Shown here in pieces: positions 49,401 to 62,300 of a DNA stretch of 64,000 nucleotides. Origin of the DNA: Allium sativum (Eukaryota > Streptophyta > Magnoliopsida > Asparagales > Amaryllidaceae); assembly GCA_030737875.1 (NCBI GenBank), contig CM060915.1:634944786-635008785 (forward strand), read 5' to 3'. The notes under the pieces were generated by a model, which had not been told where the DNA came from, did no database searches, and saw only the letters and a program-made list of their open reading frames with translations. The first letter of the stretch is position 1. Each line of letters opens with the position of its first letter. The position numbers and the translations under genes are program-made.

Positions 49401-50807
49401 ATTAGGGATGAAACTTCCAGTCACCCCAATAGGTACTCCATCGATGATAAGGGTTGGCTGAGGCGAGATGGAAGATTATGCGTCCCACAAGCAAGGGATT
49501 TGGTAAAGATGGTTCTCGAGGAAGAACTCCATTCCAAGATGACAATACACCCAGGTGGAGACAAGATGTACAAGGACGTAAAGAGAGTTTTCTTTTGGAG
49601 CGGCATGAAGAAGGATGTGGCAGATTTCGTTTCTAAGTGCATGATATGCCAACAGGTCAAGGCGGAACAAAAGAAGCCTGGAGGACTGCTTCATCCTCTA
49701 GAAGTCCCGCAATGAAAGTGGGATAGCATTTCAATGGACTTCATTGATGGGTTGCCTAGGTCAAGAAGGGGCAATACTAGCATTTGGGCAATAGTGGACA
49801 GGCTAACGAAAAGCGCCCACTTTATACCTGTCAAGAGTAGAAGGACTGCCTCATCTCTAGCATCTCTTTATCTCAAGGAAATAGTTCGACTCCATGGAAT
49901 ACCCTCCAGCATAGTGAGTGACCAAGATCCTATCTTTACAAGTGAGTTTTGGCAGAGTCTGCAAGAAGCTGTAGGCACACAGTTATGCATGAGCACGGCC
50001 TATCACCCCCAAACTTATGGTCAGATGGAAAGGGTGAACAGAGTATTAGAAGATCTTTTGAGACTGTGCGTTCTTGACATTGGAGGGACATGGGAGGATC
50101 ATCTTCCTTTAGTGGAATTTGCCTACAACAACAGCTACCAAGCCACCATCGGCATGGCGCCCTTCGAAGCTTTGTATGGAAGACCGTGCCGATCACCAAC
50201 TTGTTGGTGGGAGTCTACAGACAAGCTTATACTTGGGCCAGACATGATTAGAGAGACTTCAGAAAAAGTGGACTTGATACGAATGAGAATGAAGACTGCC
50301 CAAGATAGACAGAAATCCTACGCCGACAAAAGAAGGGCCAACCTTGAGTTTGAGGTTGGGGACAGGGTTTTCCTTAAGGTATCTCCTTTAAGGAACGTCA
50401 TTCGCTTTGGATCCGCAAGAAAGCTAGCACCAAGATTTGTTGGCCTGTTCCCCATCATCGAAAAGATTGGGAAGATGGCTTATAGAGTAGAGCTGCCTGA
50501 AAGGTTGGCTGGAATTCACAATGTCTTTCACATTTCTCATCTCCGGAAATGTTTACATGAGTCTGCGGAAGTGGTGGAGCCAAGCATCCTAGAAGAAGTC
50601 GAAAGAGAACGAGAAACAACTGTGAGGAGAGTACCAACTCGAATCGTAGGAACTGAAATCAAAAAGCTACACACCCGTGAAGTCAAGCTTGTTAAAGTTC
50701 AATGGACCGATGCCGAGGAAGACGCGACTTGAGAAACTGAGGACAAAATACGCGCTGCCTACCCTTTTCTTTTTGAGGGTACATCTTTGACCTCTCTTTT
50801 TCCATAA
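46446..50807 (+). pseudogene. gag-pol: Chromovirus E gag-pol polyprotein, seven or more breaks
   Basis: The start at 46446 opens MSGDLNLPEG, as in B. Order: gag, zinc knuckles (CKFCGIVGHIVKDC; the second, CFHYGETGHMAKDC, has Cys replaced by Tyr), protease (LFDFSTSHSFIS, where the DSGA active site has become DFST), RT (VFVDDIL, near 48440), RNase H ([10 protein letters not shown], near 48873, Thr replaced by Met), integrase ([22 protein letters not shown]) and chromodomain (to about 50790). Stops: TAG 47714, TAG 47972, TGA plus one inserted base near 47991, TAA 48240, TAA 49359, TGA 49713, TGA 50730. The catalytic motif losses show this copy cannot act alone. Frames of 469, 339 and 332 codons remain. 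Confidence 0.92.
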
Positions 50808-51356
50808 GTTTATGCTTGTATCTACCTTTTAGTGTATCTTCTCGGTCCTTTTTCTCCTAACTCATTAGGTAGAAACTAATGGATGTAAACATGTATTTGA
50901 AACATGTTATGATTGATGGTTGCAAGTGGTTGCTAGTGGTTGCTCGTGGATGCATATACACACACCCTAGGTATTAGATCGTCTCAGTCACTTCCATATT
51001 TCATATGCATATATGTATTCATATTTGTATGTGGTTGAAACTTGATATGTTGTCATATGGATGTCGCATTTGTATGAATGGTTGCGCACTCATGTAGAAT
51101 ATGAGTAGGGAAAATTTTGCATACATAGTGGATTCATGGCACTTACATGATTCGCACTAAGGAGGTCATCTGAATCAGTAGACCGCCTAATTTTTGCATT
51201 AGATAAGGACATATACACACACTATGCATATGATCATGAAGCACTGGAAGTCTTTTAAGGACAATGGATGCCTGTGTTTGTTGGTTGAGCAGATGGACGA
51301 TTGGATGTTAGGATATACGTTCTTCTAGACTTGAAGATTTCGGAGACAAAATCCTT
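50808..51356 (+). other. 3' untranslated region of chromovirus E
   Basis: Non-coding, matching 18011-18509 of B in reverse. No gene. Confidence 0.7.
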
Positions 51357-51370
51357 TAAGTAGGGGAGAA
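51357..51370 (+). other. Polypurine tract, chromovirus E
   Basis: TAAGTAGGGGAGAA just before the 3' LTR. It is weaker than the AAGGGGGG tracts of A and B because a T interrupts it. Confidence 0.85.
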
Positions 51371-54300
51371 TGTAACACCCCGAATTTTCTGTTAGCAATA
51401 AATTAATAAATTAAAGTATAATTAATTCTAAATGAAAGAATAAAGGGAAATGGGTTACGCCATTGCATTCGTCTCGGAATTTTGCTTGAGATAGAGTCTG
51501 AGTTTGCGTAAATCGGACTCCATATGAAGAAGTTGTAGTCTTCGGAAGTTTCAGAATTCGATTTAAAATTCAAACAACCCGAAACAATTTCAAAATTTGA
51601 AAACTATACCAGAATTGGGCTAGGCGGGAAAATTCCCACCCAGGACCCAGGTCGACCAAGCGGTCGACCTTGGGGTCGACCTACCCAGTCGACCTGGTCA
51701 GGTCTTGGCTGGCCTGGTCGGGTTCTAAGCGGTTTTCTGAGTTCTGGTGTGTCACTAGGGCTGACTTGTCACCTCCAGATTGGCTCCTCTTGGTGTGTAT
51801 GGTCTTTATTCACACTATGATCATCTGACGGCTCAAATCAATCTGAAATTCTATAAATACAACCTAACACTCAACCTAAATTCACAAAAAAATAGAGTTA
51901 GAGCCGTCATGCTGCCGGGAGGAAACTACGAGTAGTCGTCAGTTGGAGAAAGCTTAGAGACGAGCAAAACTAAAGTAAAAACAAGATTCAAACAACGTTT
52001 ATCTACACGAAGGAAAGCATTGCAAATTCGTAACTCAGAAACCAGAAATCAAGATCGTCGTTTGTTGTAAGTATAGTGATTTTTCCGATGTGAATAAAAT
52101 TAAGACTTGATTCGATTTAAAGTGAAAATGGAATTTTACTATTGTATAACGACGATGCTAATTCATATCTGTGTATTGCAATGATTGTATTGTGAATGGT
52201 ATTGGGATGTTTGTGGTATAGTTGACTTGATGTTGGTCCTATTGTACGTTTAGAATTAAAGCAGCATCACATACAAGTTTATGGTTAATGTTAGAATTTG
52301 CACCTATATGTTTATATGTTTAACATAGGTTGCACACATTTTTCTAAGTCCAAGTTAAGACTTATATACACATGTTCTATGTTAAGACCATTATGCCTAC
52401 ATGATTAAATCCCATGTATATGTTCTTATGTTCGTTGCAAGTTTGTAATTGGGTCCATGCCAAGTATCATTTAGTTTCACACGATTATTACAAGTTTCAT
52501 GTTATAATAGGATACATGATTTGATCTAGTTCACACTTTTGGGTTAATGTCAGAAATAGACATTTTTATGGACATGTAATAAATTTGTCACATGCTAGTT
52601 TGTGTTTAAAGTTATGCCTAGATAAAAATATGTTTAGGCTTATGTTTTATGCAAGTCTAAATTATGCCATTTCATGTGACACCTATTTAATTAGATTCTT
52701 AATTGAATGCAAGTTCACATGACAAGTTGAGACCCATGATTTATATTAATTAGATCGCAAAGTTGCAAGTTCATATATCACACACCCTTTATGTTATTTA
52801 GAATATTTCATGTTCTTGGCTTTCCCTTCTATGTTTATAAGTTGGGCTGAAATATCTAGCCCAACATTCATTATAATCTTGCGAACATACAAACGGGGGA
52901 ATATCGTTGGGGTTAAACATGAAAATATATGTATTGGCATGGTTGGCACATGCCAATAATTGGTGACACTTAAATGGTATGAATTCTTATACCAAAAATG
53001 ACGAACTTGGAAAGTGGGCCATAACATTTAATTGTTAACACATTTACATATAAAGAACAAATATGTAAATTTAGAAAATACGAATATGCTTAACCCGAGG
53101 TTGGATTGAGTTGTGATGTAAACCTGCCCAGACCCGTCCGGCTGTCCAGTAATCACAACAATACCCATCCAATGTGGGAGGTTAAAGCATTGAGCCCAAT
53201 AAGGACCCGAGGTTAGACTGAGTTGCGGTGTAAACCTGCCTGGAACCGACCGGCTGTCCAGTAACCGCAACAATACCTGTCTAATGTGAGTGGTCGGTGC
53301 TTTAATGAATAAATTAAAGCTAACTTAGGATTGGTAGGGTTTAGTTAACTAAAACACTTAACCAATTAAACATGTTAACTAAATATGATGGGTGGGGTTA
53401 GGTTAATCTGAACACTTAACCACTTAACGTGTTTGACTAGAAGACCCTAGTAACGGGGACCCATTTCAGCAGTAACCCAATTAGGTATCATGGTACCCTG
53501 AAGCTAGGCAGGGTAGGGCACGATCACTGGGCTGATTGTAAGCGGTCAAAAGCGACGGCGGTTGGTGCAGCAGTGTAGGTTCTAACGGAGTGCGGGCGTG
53601 CACACACTTCGGAGCAGACAAACAGGGCACTGGGCATCAGTAGTATAACCTATGCATTCTAGAATTGTGTTAGGCCACCACTCTGGGACTTGATACACCC
53701 TATGGTCGGACCAGCATAGGTATCTACAATCATTGGGGGTCGTATGACACATTTAATTATACGAGTAGGAGTCGATCTTTAGAAAGGGGATCACTTCACC
53801 CCGATCATAGGGCGCCAATCGGAACAAATACAAGTAGGTGCAGAGATATAGTGTGGGGTGCGATAGTATATTCGGTTCAAAACTACTTTATCTTAGTTTA
53901 TGATACTTTCCTGTTTCCAGTTTATACCTATCATGCCCTTTTTCTTATTCTCATACTAAAGAGTCACTAGACTTACCAGGCTTTATGTCAGACTCTATTT
54001 TTCTTTCGTCTTCTTTTCTTCCGTCTCCCCTCCCCTCCAGGTCCACAGGGAGGAAACAACCCAGCTTAGTCAGACTCTTGCAAGCTGCAAGATAGTAGAT
54101 GTATGGTTTGGACTCTCTTTCCTTGGCGATGGCTTTTGGACACGTTCTATGGGGATTTATGCAGTTTTAATTATGTTTTATGCTTCTTTATATAATAATA
54201 AAGACATAGATGATGATGCAATGTTTTGGAAGTTATTGTGAGACAATTATGGAAATGTTTTGTATGAACACGTATTTATGAAATGAAAGTCTGTTTGTTT

Positions 54301-54426
54301 TCCGCTGCTTATATATATGTGTGTTTATATCTGTCTTGTGTTTTATCTGTGACTTTTACTTATAAATCTCCACCGAAGTTAAGGCATTCCCTTTGTGAGT
54401 GACCTCAATGGAGGTGGGGTGTTTCA
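51371..54426 (+). repeat. Chromovirus E 3' LTR, 3056 bp
   Basis: Starts TGTAACACCCC and ends GTGTTTCA. Colinear with the 5' LTR with scattered substitutions. U3 GTCGAC sites lie at 51650-51700. Confidence 0.93.
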
Positions 54427-54431
54427 ATTAA

Positions 54432-55278
54432 ATTCTTTACTCAACAGCTAATACATCCGCCTGTTCAACATATGTATATATATGCAGAACTAAGCTAAAA
54501 TGATATTTCTAGCAAACAAATGTTTATTTCAACACATGGTTATTTTTAACACTTCATACATAGGATAAAAATGATATTTTTGGAGAAAAAAATATATTTC
54601 AACACATGTGAATTTTATTTAGTTCCTAAGCATGTTAAAAATAACATTTATAACAAACGAACATTTGTTTCAACACATGAATGTTATCAGCACTTCATAT
54701 ACACAATAAAAATGTTAATTTTATTGTTTCAACAATTTATTCAACACAACCAGCAATCAATTTGTTGATTAACGTTTCAAATTCATAATTTTGATATATA
54801 TATACAAAAAAATCATATTTTTTATGTTAAATCACAACAATAACCTATCTAGTTTTGGTTCTAGCACAATTCAACAGGAAATATATAAATATCCCACCTT
54901 TGAAACTCGAACACGAATGACAGATGCTATACAGTAATCAATAGTTTCATCTTCGGGCGACTAGAGTGTGATTCTATATCTATCTAGTATCCGAGGCTTC
55001 GAATATACGCCCCGTCAGACCTATACTCAAAATCTCCCTATACTAGATTGTCCAAATTCAATATAAATAAATAATCAAATACATATAAAATGGTTTAAAT
55101 TTTCAAAACAAAACTTGTTTTCAATTTTGTTTTAAAAATAACACTCTTCACACTCGTTCTAGGATACTATTGATCCTATCTCTAACGAGTCACTCCCATT
55201 GGATAGTACCAATCCAATCTTTGATGAATTCTTTCATTTGGTTCTAATGTGACTTGTTCTCGAGCTCTGTAAACCAAA
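54432..55278 (-). other. LARD-C interior, 5' part
   Basis: Continues 43204 after removal of element E. Non-coding. On the minus strand near 55170 it resembles the start of the LARD-1 interior (AGAGATAGG...CCTAGA). No gene motif. Confidence 0.7.
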
Positions 55279-55290
55279 GCTCTGATACCA
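55279..55290 (-). other. Primer-binding site, LARD-C
   Basis: Minus-strand TGGTATCAGAGC, two bases inside the LTR start at 55293. Confidence 0.9.
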
Positions 55291-55292
55291 AA

Positions 55293-58200
55293 TGAAACAA
55301 CCCTAACTTCCCTAGAATGGAAAACTCGGATTGAATTGAAAACACGACAAATCAGAACAAAAACAGAAGAACTTTTCATTGCTTATTACAACAATTTCAT
55401 TGGAATACAAGAATATACAGAGTATGAACCAATAATATACATTAGAATAATATCATAGATTTACAAATTACAATGCAGCGGAAAATAATACAAAACACAA
55501 CTGAAAGGAATATACGGATACAGAGCTTTCCGAATATCATTCCTGTTGTAAACCAGGATCCTGTGAATATAAATCTGCAAAACCAAAACTACTAGCTGCC
55601 CGTGTGGAAAATAGGGGCACCCAGAGTTTAGGTTAATACGATAAACTCCCGGTCAGTCATGTGACTGGTGTGAGAACTAAAACAGTTACTTAAAACTTTA
55701 TTTTAAATCAGATATATCAAGGGACCACGCCGTATGACACGTAACGGGTTTCCTCCCAAGAATACTAGTGCATATAATAAAACAACGCAATTCTTTTGAA
55801 AAAAATGAGGCTATTATAAGACCCAGTTCCCATCATACAATGCAATGCAAGCCGGAGGATAAGGTTTTCCCTTATAATAGCCAAACATGCTTGGTATATT
55901 AAAACAAATCATTTGATACTATTATAAGTGCATAGTGTATAAAACAACTTCAAATATAAATGTATTAATCCTAGATGGCATGGGTACCATATATCATGTC
56001 GCCAATACAAGGATCTACGCTCAAAACCGAAATTGTCACGTACTGGAAGTTGGATTTCCATCTGTGAACGAAGGAAAGGGATCGTCCTCACCGCTTCGAG
56101 AAAATCTAGTCTATGTCTCAGGACCCAGACACAGGTGGTCCCTTGGAGCATCAGGGCCGGACCACACGGAGTGGATTAAAATGCCTGGACACTGCGTTTC
56201 CCCGCCCTATGGGCGTAAATCTGGTCTTTATAAAGACCATTCATCGGCTTCACAGAGACCGAAATGACCGAGGCGCCTTGCTATCCATCATCCACATAAG
56301 TAAAATGTCAGGGCTTGCAAAACGCTGACACCACTCCTAGCTAGTAGGAAACGCATTCCCTCCCTGAGGTCCTCTCCTCTTTCTGGTTCACACCAAAGTG
56401 TGAGGCTCGCGAATTAACGCTACACAAAGCTATGTTATATTAAAGTCATGCTTTGATCATCAACCACAAGACTCTGCTTTTCAACAGAAGCCTTGATCAT
56501 TTGCATCTCAGCATGCCACACGGGCAATTCACATTATGCAACAGATGTCTATCAATCACACAAAATGAGATCCGATGTCAGACACACATCCATTTACAAG
56601 TTCGGGGTCTGAACGAAACCGAAGGCACCTTATTCCTCGTCCTGTATGTCCAATACAGGAGAGAGGCCCTCGCATATCTGGTTAATCTCCAAGTACGTCT
56701 GGACGATCACCACTTATTACCTTGTCTTGGGTGTACAGCCCAATCAAGACATCAGTAATCATCCAAACGATGTGAAGACCTCCGGTCTTCAACCACCGTC
56801 TTCATACTCAACGTTTCGTCGAATCAGTTATTCAAAATGGGATAAACCCGGTCTTTCTAAATAACTCGCGTATATAATAAACAAGTGTTATAAAAACACA
56901 ACATATGCCTCATCCCAATCCAGAATATTCTTTCATTTAAATATTCATATCCTTTGGGAAAGGTTCTCATTAATTTTATCAAAGATAAATTCTTTAAATT
57001 TATTCTTTAATCTTCCTTTGGATATCAATTCAAATCAAATTATGATTTATCCAAACTAGTCAGGATTAGCGAACCTTACCGAAGTAATCATTTGTTTTAA
57101 TTTCCCCATCCCAACCTATTCATCCCATGAAGTAAAACTGGTAATACTTCATATCTAACACCACGGTGTTATCGTTAAAATTAATTACCATTTCACGTTC
57201 AAATCTAATTAAAGATTTAATTAACGCTTGGAGCAAAACTGGTGATACCCCATTCTCGATCATTTCTTGGATTTGATAATTTTAGTTATCAAATTCACCT
57301 TTCAAACTATTTAAAGATTCATTAAAACTCTATTTTAGTTTTAATCCCGAAAATCATTACTTAATGATTATTCCAAGTTAAAAAATTAACTTATCTTTAA
57401 CTGGGTTAAAGAACTAATGTTATTTAAAACACAACTCACGATAAACCCAAAATCTCATTCCATTAACAATGGAATTTTCAGGGAAAACAAATCGATATAA
57501 ACTTCCATATCCAACCGATAATATAAATGGAATAACGGCAAAGCTTTTTAAATTCCATTTATATTAAAAGTCTTCCTCCACAGAAATTCACTTCGATTAT
57601 TATCAAATCAGATTCCATTCCGTTCCAATATAATATGTTAAATTGGAAAACTTTACTTTGGGAAATCTCCTTTAAATCTTAACAAAAGATTTATGAATTC
57701 CAAATCTAACTTCACTGTAAATCGGGTTAAAGAACGAACATCGTTAAAAACACAGTTCACAATAAACCCAATTCACATTCCATTTTATTCCAATTATTAA
57801 ATATAATTGGAAACTCTAATAATCTTAATTATACGATTTATTCTCTTCACCTGGGGTTCAAGAACAGTGTTACTGAAGACACCGTTCACGACAACCCCAA
57901 AATCCGACATGATATTAAATACAAGACTCTGAATAGAACATATATCGGCTTATATTCAATATCAAATTCTACAACCAACAAATATCGTACTTGAAATAAT
58001 GATATAAATATATCTTTCAAATTTCCATAACAATATCTGTATAATCACGAAATCCAACATCAAAATATTCCGAAGACAATTTCAATTGAAATCCATTCCA
58101 ATTTACATATTGGAAATCCTGGTTATTTTTAAAACCATTCCAAATCCAATCTATTTTATTTAAAAATTGTTGGATGTCATATCTAGTTAATAACTAGTTC

Positions 58201-58362
58201 ATTTTGATAAAAATATATTTTTATCTTTTCAAATGTGGAATTTTTCATCCCAATTCTTTCCAAATCATTTATTAGGATTTTACACAAATTATTAATATTT
58301 TTAATAATTTTATCAAGGCCCGTACAGTCGATTTCCATAAACGGCCATCGAACTGCACTTAC
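55293..58362 (-). repeat. LARD-C 5' LTR (right), truncated to about 3.07 kb
   Basis: Matches 36238-39299 with several per cent difference and small indels. The match stops after TGCACTTAC at 58362; the left copy goes on with AGCGACC, this one with TTTATATAAAG. The lost half held U3 and the promoter. Confidence 0.88.
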
Positions 58363-58853
58363 TTTATATAAAGAACGGGTAATCACAAATGGAAGTTACA
58401 TGATTATACTTTTACTTATGATCTCAGTTTTGGTATATATGTCATAATTCTGTTATATGAGCATAAACTCTCTTTATTATTCTGCATGGATTGAGAAGTA
58501 ATTTTTACCATATATACAATATATCCAAAACTGGTCCTCTCCACTAAGACATCCACTACTAATTTTGTAAAATATATATGCTTGGTAAATTTCAAACAAT
58601 TTGCATTGTATATTATGAGTAGCAACCCAAAATCATATGTTGTGTATATGATGAATTAGGGGTAGCGGGTATGAAGGCAGTGAGATTATATGTCAGTCCA
58701 ACTTGGATATCTATTCGTTATATATTCATTATAAAGAGGTATAGTGCTATGAGATTACAGACATTTTAGCATATTTTTAATCCTATATAATTCTACAATA
58801 AGATAGTTTTGCTTTAGGACTCAATTATGTAGGAGTTAATAGTGATTGACGTA
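58363..58853. other. Unassigned A+T-rich segment
   Basis: About 490 bp between the truncated LARD-C LTR and the copia LTR. No open frame of note, no homology to other parts of the window, no repeat. It could be part of whatever replaced the LARD-C end, or the original target DNA of the copia element. Confidence 0.5.
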
Positions 58854-59350
58854 TGTTGGAAATATTTTATATATGTAATGAATTTATTTAAAAATTAATT
58901 GCAAGTTACCAAAAATTTATTATTGAGCAATTAATACAATAGGGCCATTGAAAGTTATAACGGTAACATATTTAGATATATGTAAATATATTAATAAGCC
59001 ATTAGTGTGATTGACCAGTCACAATCATATATGTATATTACTTTTTTTTGAGCTGTTACAAAAGAAAAAAGAAATGGTATTTAAATATTGCAATGAATCA
59101 TAATCAATTAAGATTTATTATCATCTCTTTTGAAACATGCAAATTTACATGTTAAAAATTGCAACCTTTTGAACGTTTCTCTTATTTAATAATGGTATTC
59201 ATTACAGTCCAATTTTCCTCCCACTAACCTAGCTAATGTTACCATTTTATTTTTTTCTATATAAGGAATATGATAGACAAAGCAATATATACATAACTAT
59301 CTTTTTCTCTTAATCTCTCTTCAAAACTCTTATCTTCATTGATTTATTTT
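58854..59350 (+). repeat. Copia 5' LTR (end approximate)
   Basis: The first 200 bases match 63801-64000. A likely promoter, TATATAAGG, lies near 59260. The 3' border cannot be fixed because the right LTR is cut and no clear primer site is seen; about 59350 is an estimate from the first gag codon (59356). Confidence 0.6.
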
Positions 59351-59355
59351 TTACA

Positions 59356-62300
59356 ATGCAAAAAGAGCAGTATAATTTTAATTTGACTGCAAATCAGACT
59401 CAATTCGTTGTGCACGCGAATTAGGACTATAGAAGAGGCTGTTTTATTCTAGAGGCGTCAGCAAAAGGTACAAACTGCTTTGCGCCATTGAGTAGATCGC
59501 CGAAACGTCTTCAAAAGAGAGACTTTGTACGTGACCCAGCCACTAGTTTTCCAACAAATTGAAGATGTTAAGACAACTAATGGCTTCCGCTTCTTCTACC
59601 ACTACAAACAACAGGTTAGTAGAGATGCAGTCTCATGAGCTTTAGAAAATAGCTTATGAGATCATCTCCAAAGGTAGGGCCTTGAATGAACAATTTCATA
59701 TTGCTGTAATAATTGGCAAATTACCCCCAAGATGGAAAGATTTTTAAAGAATGTGATAAGACATAAGATTAAAAAATTTCCTTAGAGAGCTTGATCATTT
59801 TCCTCCATATTGAGGAGGAGGCATGCAAACAGAACAAGAAAAAAGGAAGTGCTAGTTGTCACAAACAACAACACTAAAAAGACCAAACCAGCTATTCTGA
59901 AACCGATTGCGAAAGCATTCAAAAATAAAAATTAACGAAACAAACAGAATTGGAACCTACAAGGGAACCAAAAAGGATAGCAGCGACCAGCCTAAAAAAA
60001 GTGAACCTAGACAGTTGTTTCTCTGTTACAACTATGAAAAACCAGGTCATATGGCACATAAGTGTCGAACAGATCAGGCCCTACATCACAGGCTAACCTA
60101 ACCGAGGAGCCTTTAACGGCTATAATTACTTAGATTCGCCTTGTTAGTGGATCAGAGAGTTGATGGGTAGATACTGGTGCTTCTCGCCATGTCTACTATG
60201 ATCATGATATGTTCATTACATACACGTCTGCTGATGATCAGAAGGTGTTGTTGGCAGAAACTCACACCACTAAAGTTGATGGGATTGGAAATGTTGAAAT
60301 TAAGTTTACCTTTTGAAAAGACAGTAAGTCTTGAAATTAATCTTGATTGAAATAAGGTTTATTTAATATAATTAAGATTGAGAAAATCTTTATATATTTA
60401 AATATTGACTTTCTAATTTTGAGAACATTTAATCAAAATGATAAATGATATAGTAATTTTGATAAAGAATTTTATGTTACATTTATCTTTGACCTAAAGT
60501 TACTATTTTGGAAAATGTGACTTTGTGATTAGAGAATTTAGACCTTCGAAATTAATTCATGTGAACCACTTAAAGTAATGTGTAATACTAATCTCTACTC
60601 TATTACATTTATTGACGATTTTTTTTATGACACTTATGTACATCTTATGGACCATAAGAATTAAGTGGAAGAAGGTTTTTTATTTGAAATGTCACTAAAA
60701 TTGAGATTAATTAAATGCAGAATTTGAAAATACCTTAATTATAAATAGGCGTTAACTACATGCTTAATGTTTTTTTAAAATGTCATTGAGAACAACATTA
60801 CTCAAATGACATAGATTTAATAATTAATGAGTATATTTTATGTGAAAATGAATAATATTGACTAGACATGGACACTGCTATTTTATCACTTTTATTAAAA
60901 GTTGTTCTGATTTCACATATGTATATCTCATGAAAAATAAAAGTGATGCATTTGATATGCTTAAGACATTAAAAATTGAAATTGAAAATCAATCAAATAA
61001 TTAAAAAAATAAGAGACTTCGTAGTGGTAGATGAACATAATTTGAATCTACTTCAATTCTAGATTTTTATAAATTACATGGCACGGTACAAGAGAGAACT
61101 GCACCCTATTCACCTGAAATGAACGCTAAAGCAGGAAAAAAATAGGACATTTACCAAATTAGTAGGTTGCCATTTTATTAAAGTTTGGCACAACAAAACA
61201 TTGGTGGGGGAATATATTATATACCGTATGCTATGTTTGTGAATAGAATCCCTAAATCGAAGGAAAAAAATTCTTATGTAATTTTAAAGAATTATAAACT
61301 CAATATGTCCTACTTTAGAAATTGGGGATGTTTAGCATATGTTCGCATTCCAGGCCCTATGACAATAAAATTGGCAAGTTGAGCATATGAATGTGTATTT
61401 ATAGGTTGTGCTACTAATAGAAAAACATACAGGTTTTATGACCTAAATACATATAACGTAACTGAATCAAATGATGTTGATTTCTATGAAACAAAATTTC
61501 CTTCTAAATTAAGGAATAGTGGCGGCACTTCAAGTATTCCTATTAGAACATAACTTAATAAAAATTCTAAAACTAAACCTGGAAGAATTAAAAGAGCAAG
61601 AACCACAAAAGATTTTGGTTCAACCTTTTGTGCTTTTACTATAGAGGAGGATCCCTTAAACCTCCAAGTGGCCTTATCTTCACTAGATACCGAATTTTGG
61701 CAAGAGGTTATAAATGATGAGATGGATTCTTTAGAATCCAATAAGAATTGGCACTTAGTTGATTTACCACCGGGTTGTAAATCTATAGGCTTTAAATGGG
61801 TACTTAAAAGTAAATTAAAACCGGATAGCACTGTTGATAGTTATAAAGCACGATTAGTAGCTAAAGGTTTTAAGCAAAGAGAAAATATAGACTTTTTTGA
61901 TACTTTTTCTCCCATAACTAGAATTACATCCGTTCGAGTTTTGATTTCACTTGCATTTGTTCATAATTTATTAATTCACCAAATGGATGTTTAAACTACT
62001 TTATTTTTAAATGCTGAATTAGAGGAAGAAATTTGTATGCACCAACCTGAAGGCTTTGTAGTTCCTGGTCAAGAACATAAAGTTTGCAAATTAGATAAAT
62101 TGTTATATGGTTTAAAACAAGCCCCTTAGCAATGGCATGAAAAATTTGATAACTTAATAATCTCAAATGTTTTAAGAGTTAATGAAAGTGACAAATGCAT
62201 TTACTATAAATCAGAAAATGACATTTGCACTATTATACGTTTGTACGTGAATGATTTACTTATTTTGGATCAAACATTCATGCCATAAACACAATCAAAT

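Larger units (their letters stand above)
43210..54426 (+). mobile_element. Chromovirus E (Ty3/gypsy), plus strand, decayed, 11217 bp
   Basis: LTRs 43210-46264 and 51371-54426 (3055 and 3056 bp) differ by scattered substitutions. Ends are TGTAACACCCC and GGGGTGTTTCA. A tRNA-Met primer site (46267-46278), purine tract (51357-51370) and ATTAA duplication are present. The coding region is colinear with B but has at least seven breaks. Same family as B, opposite orientation, older by its decay. It sits in the interior of LARD-C. Confidence 0.95.
36238..58362 (-). mobile_element. LARD-C: giant-LTR retrotransposon, minus strand, holding element E, one LTR truncated
   Basis: The left LTR (36238-42463) starts TGACACAAGCC and the right LTR (55293 onward) starts TGAAACAACCC; they match for about 3.07 kb, up to 39299/58362. 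A primer site (55279-55290) and purine tract (42464-42476) give minus-strand orientation. The interior, after removing E, is 746 + 861 = 1607 bp with no retroelement gene. LTR length 6226 bp, interior length, shared primer site, similar interior start and U5 stem-loop make it a relative of LARD-1. It interrupts the CACTA remnant. The missing 3.1 kb of the right LTR, with its promoter, was lost by deletion or replaced by the sequence from 58363. Confidence 0.85.
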
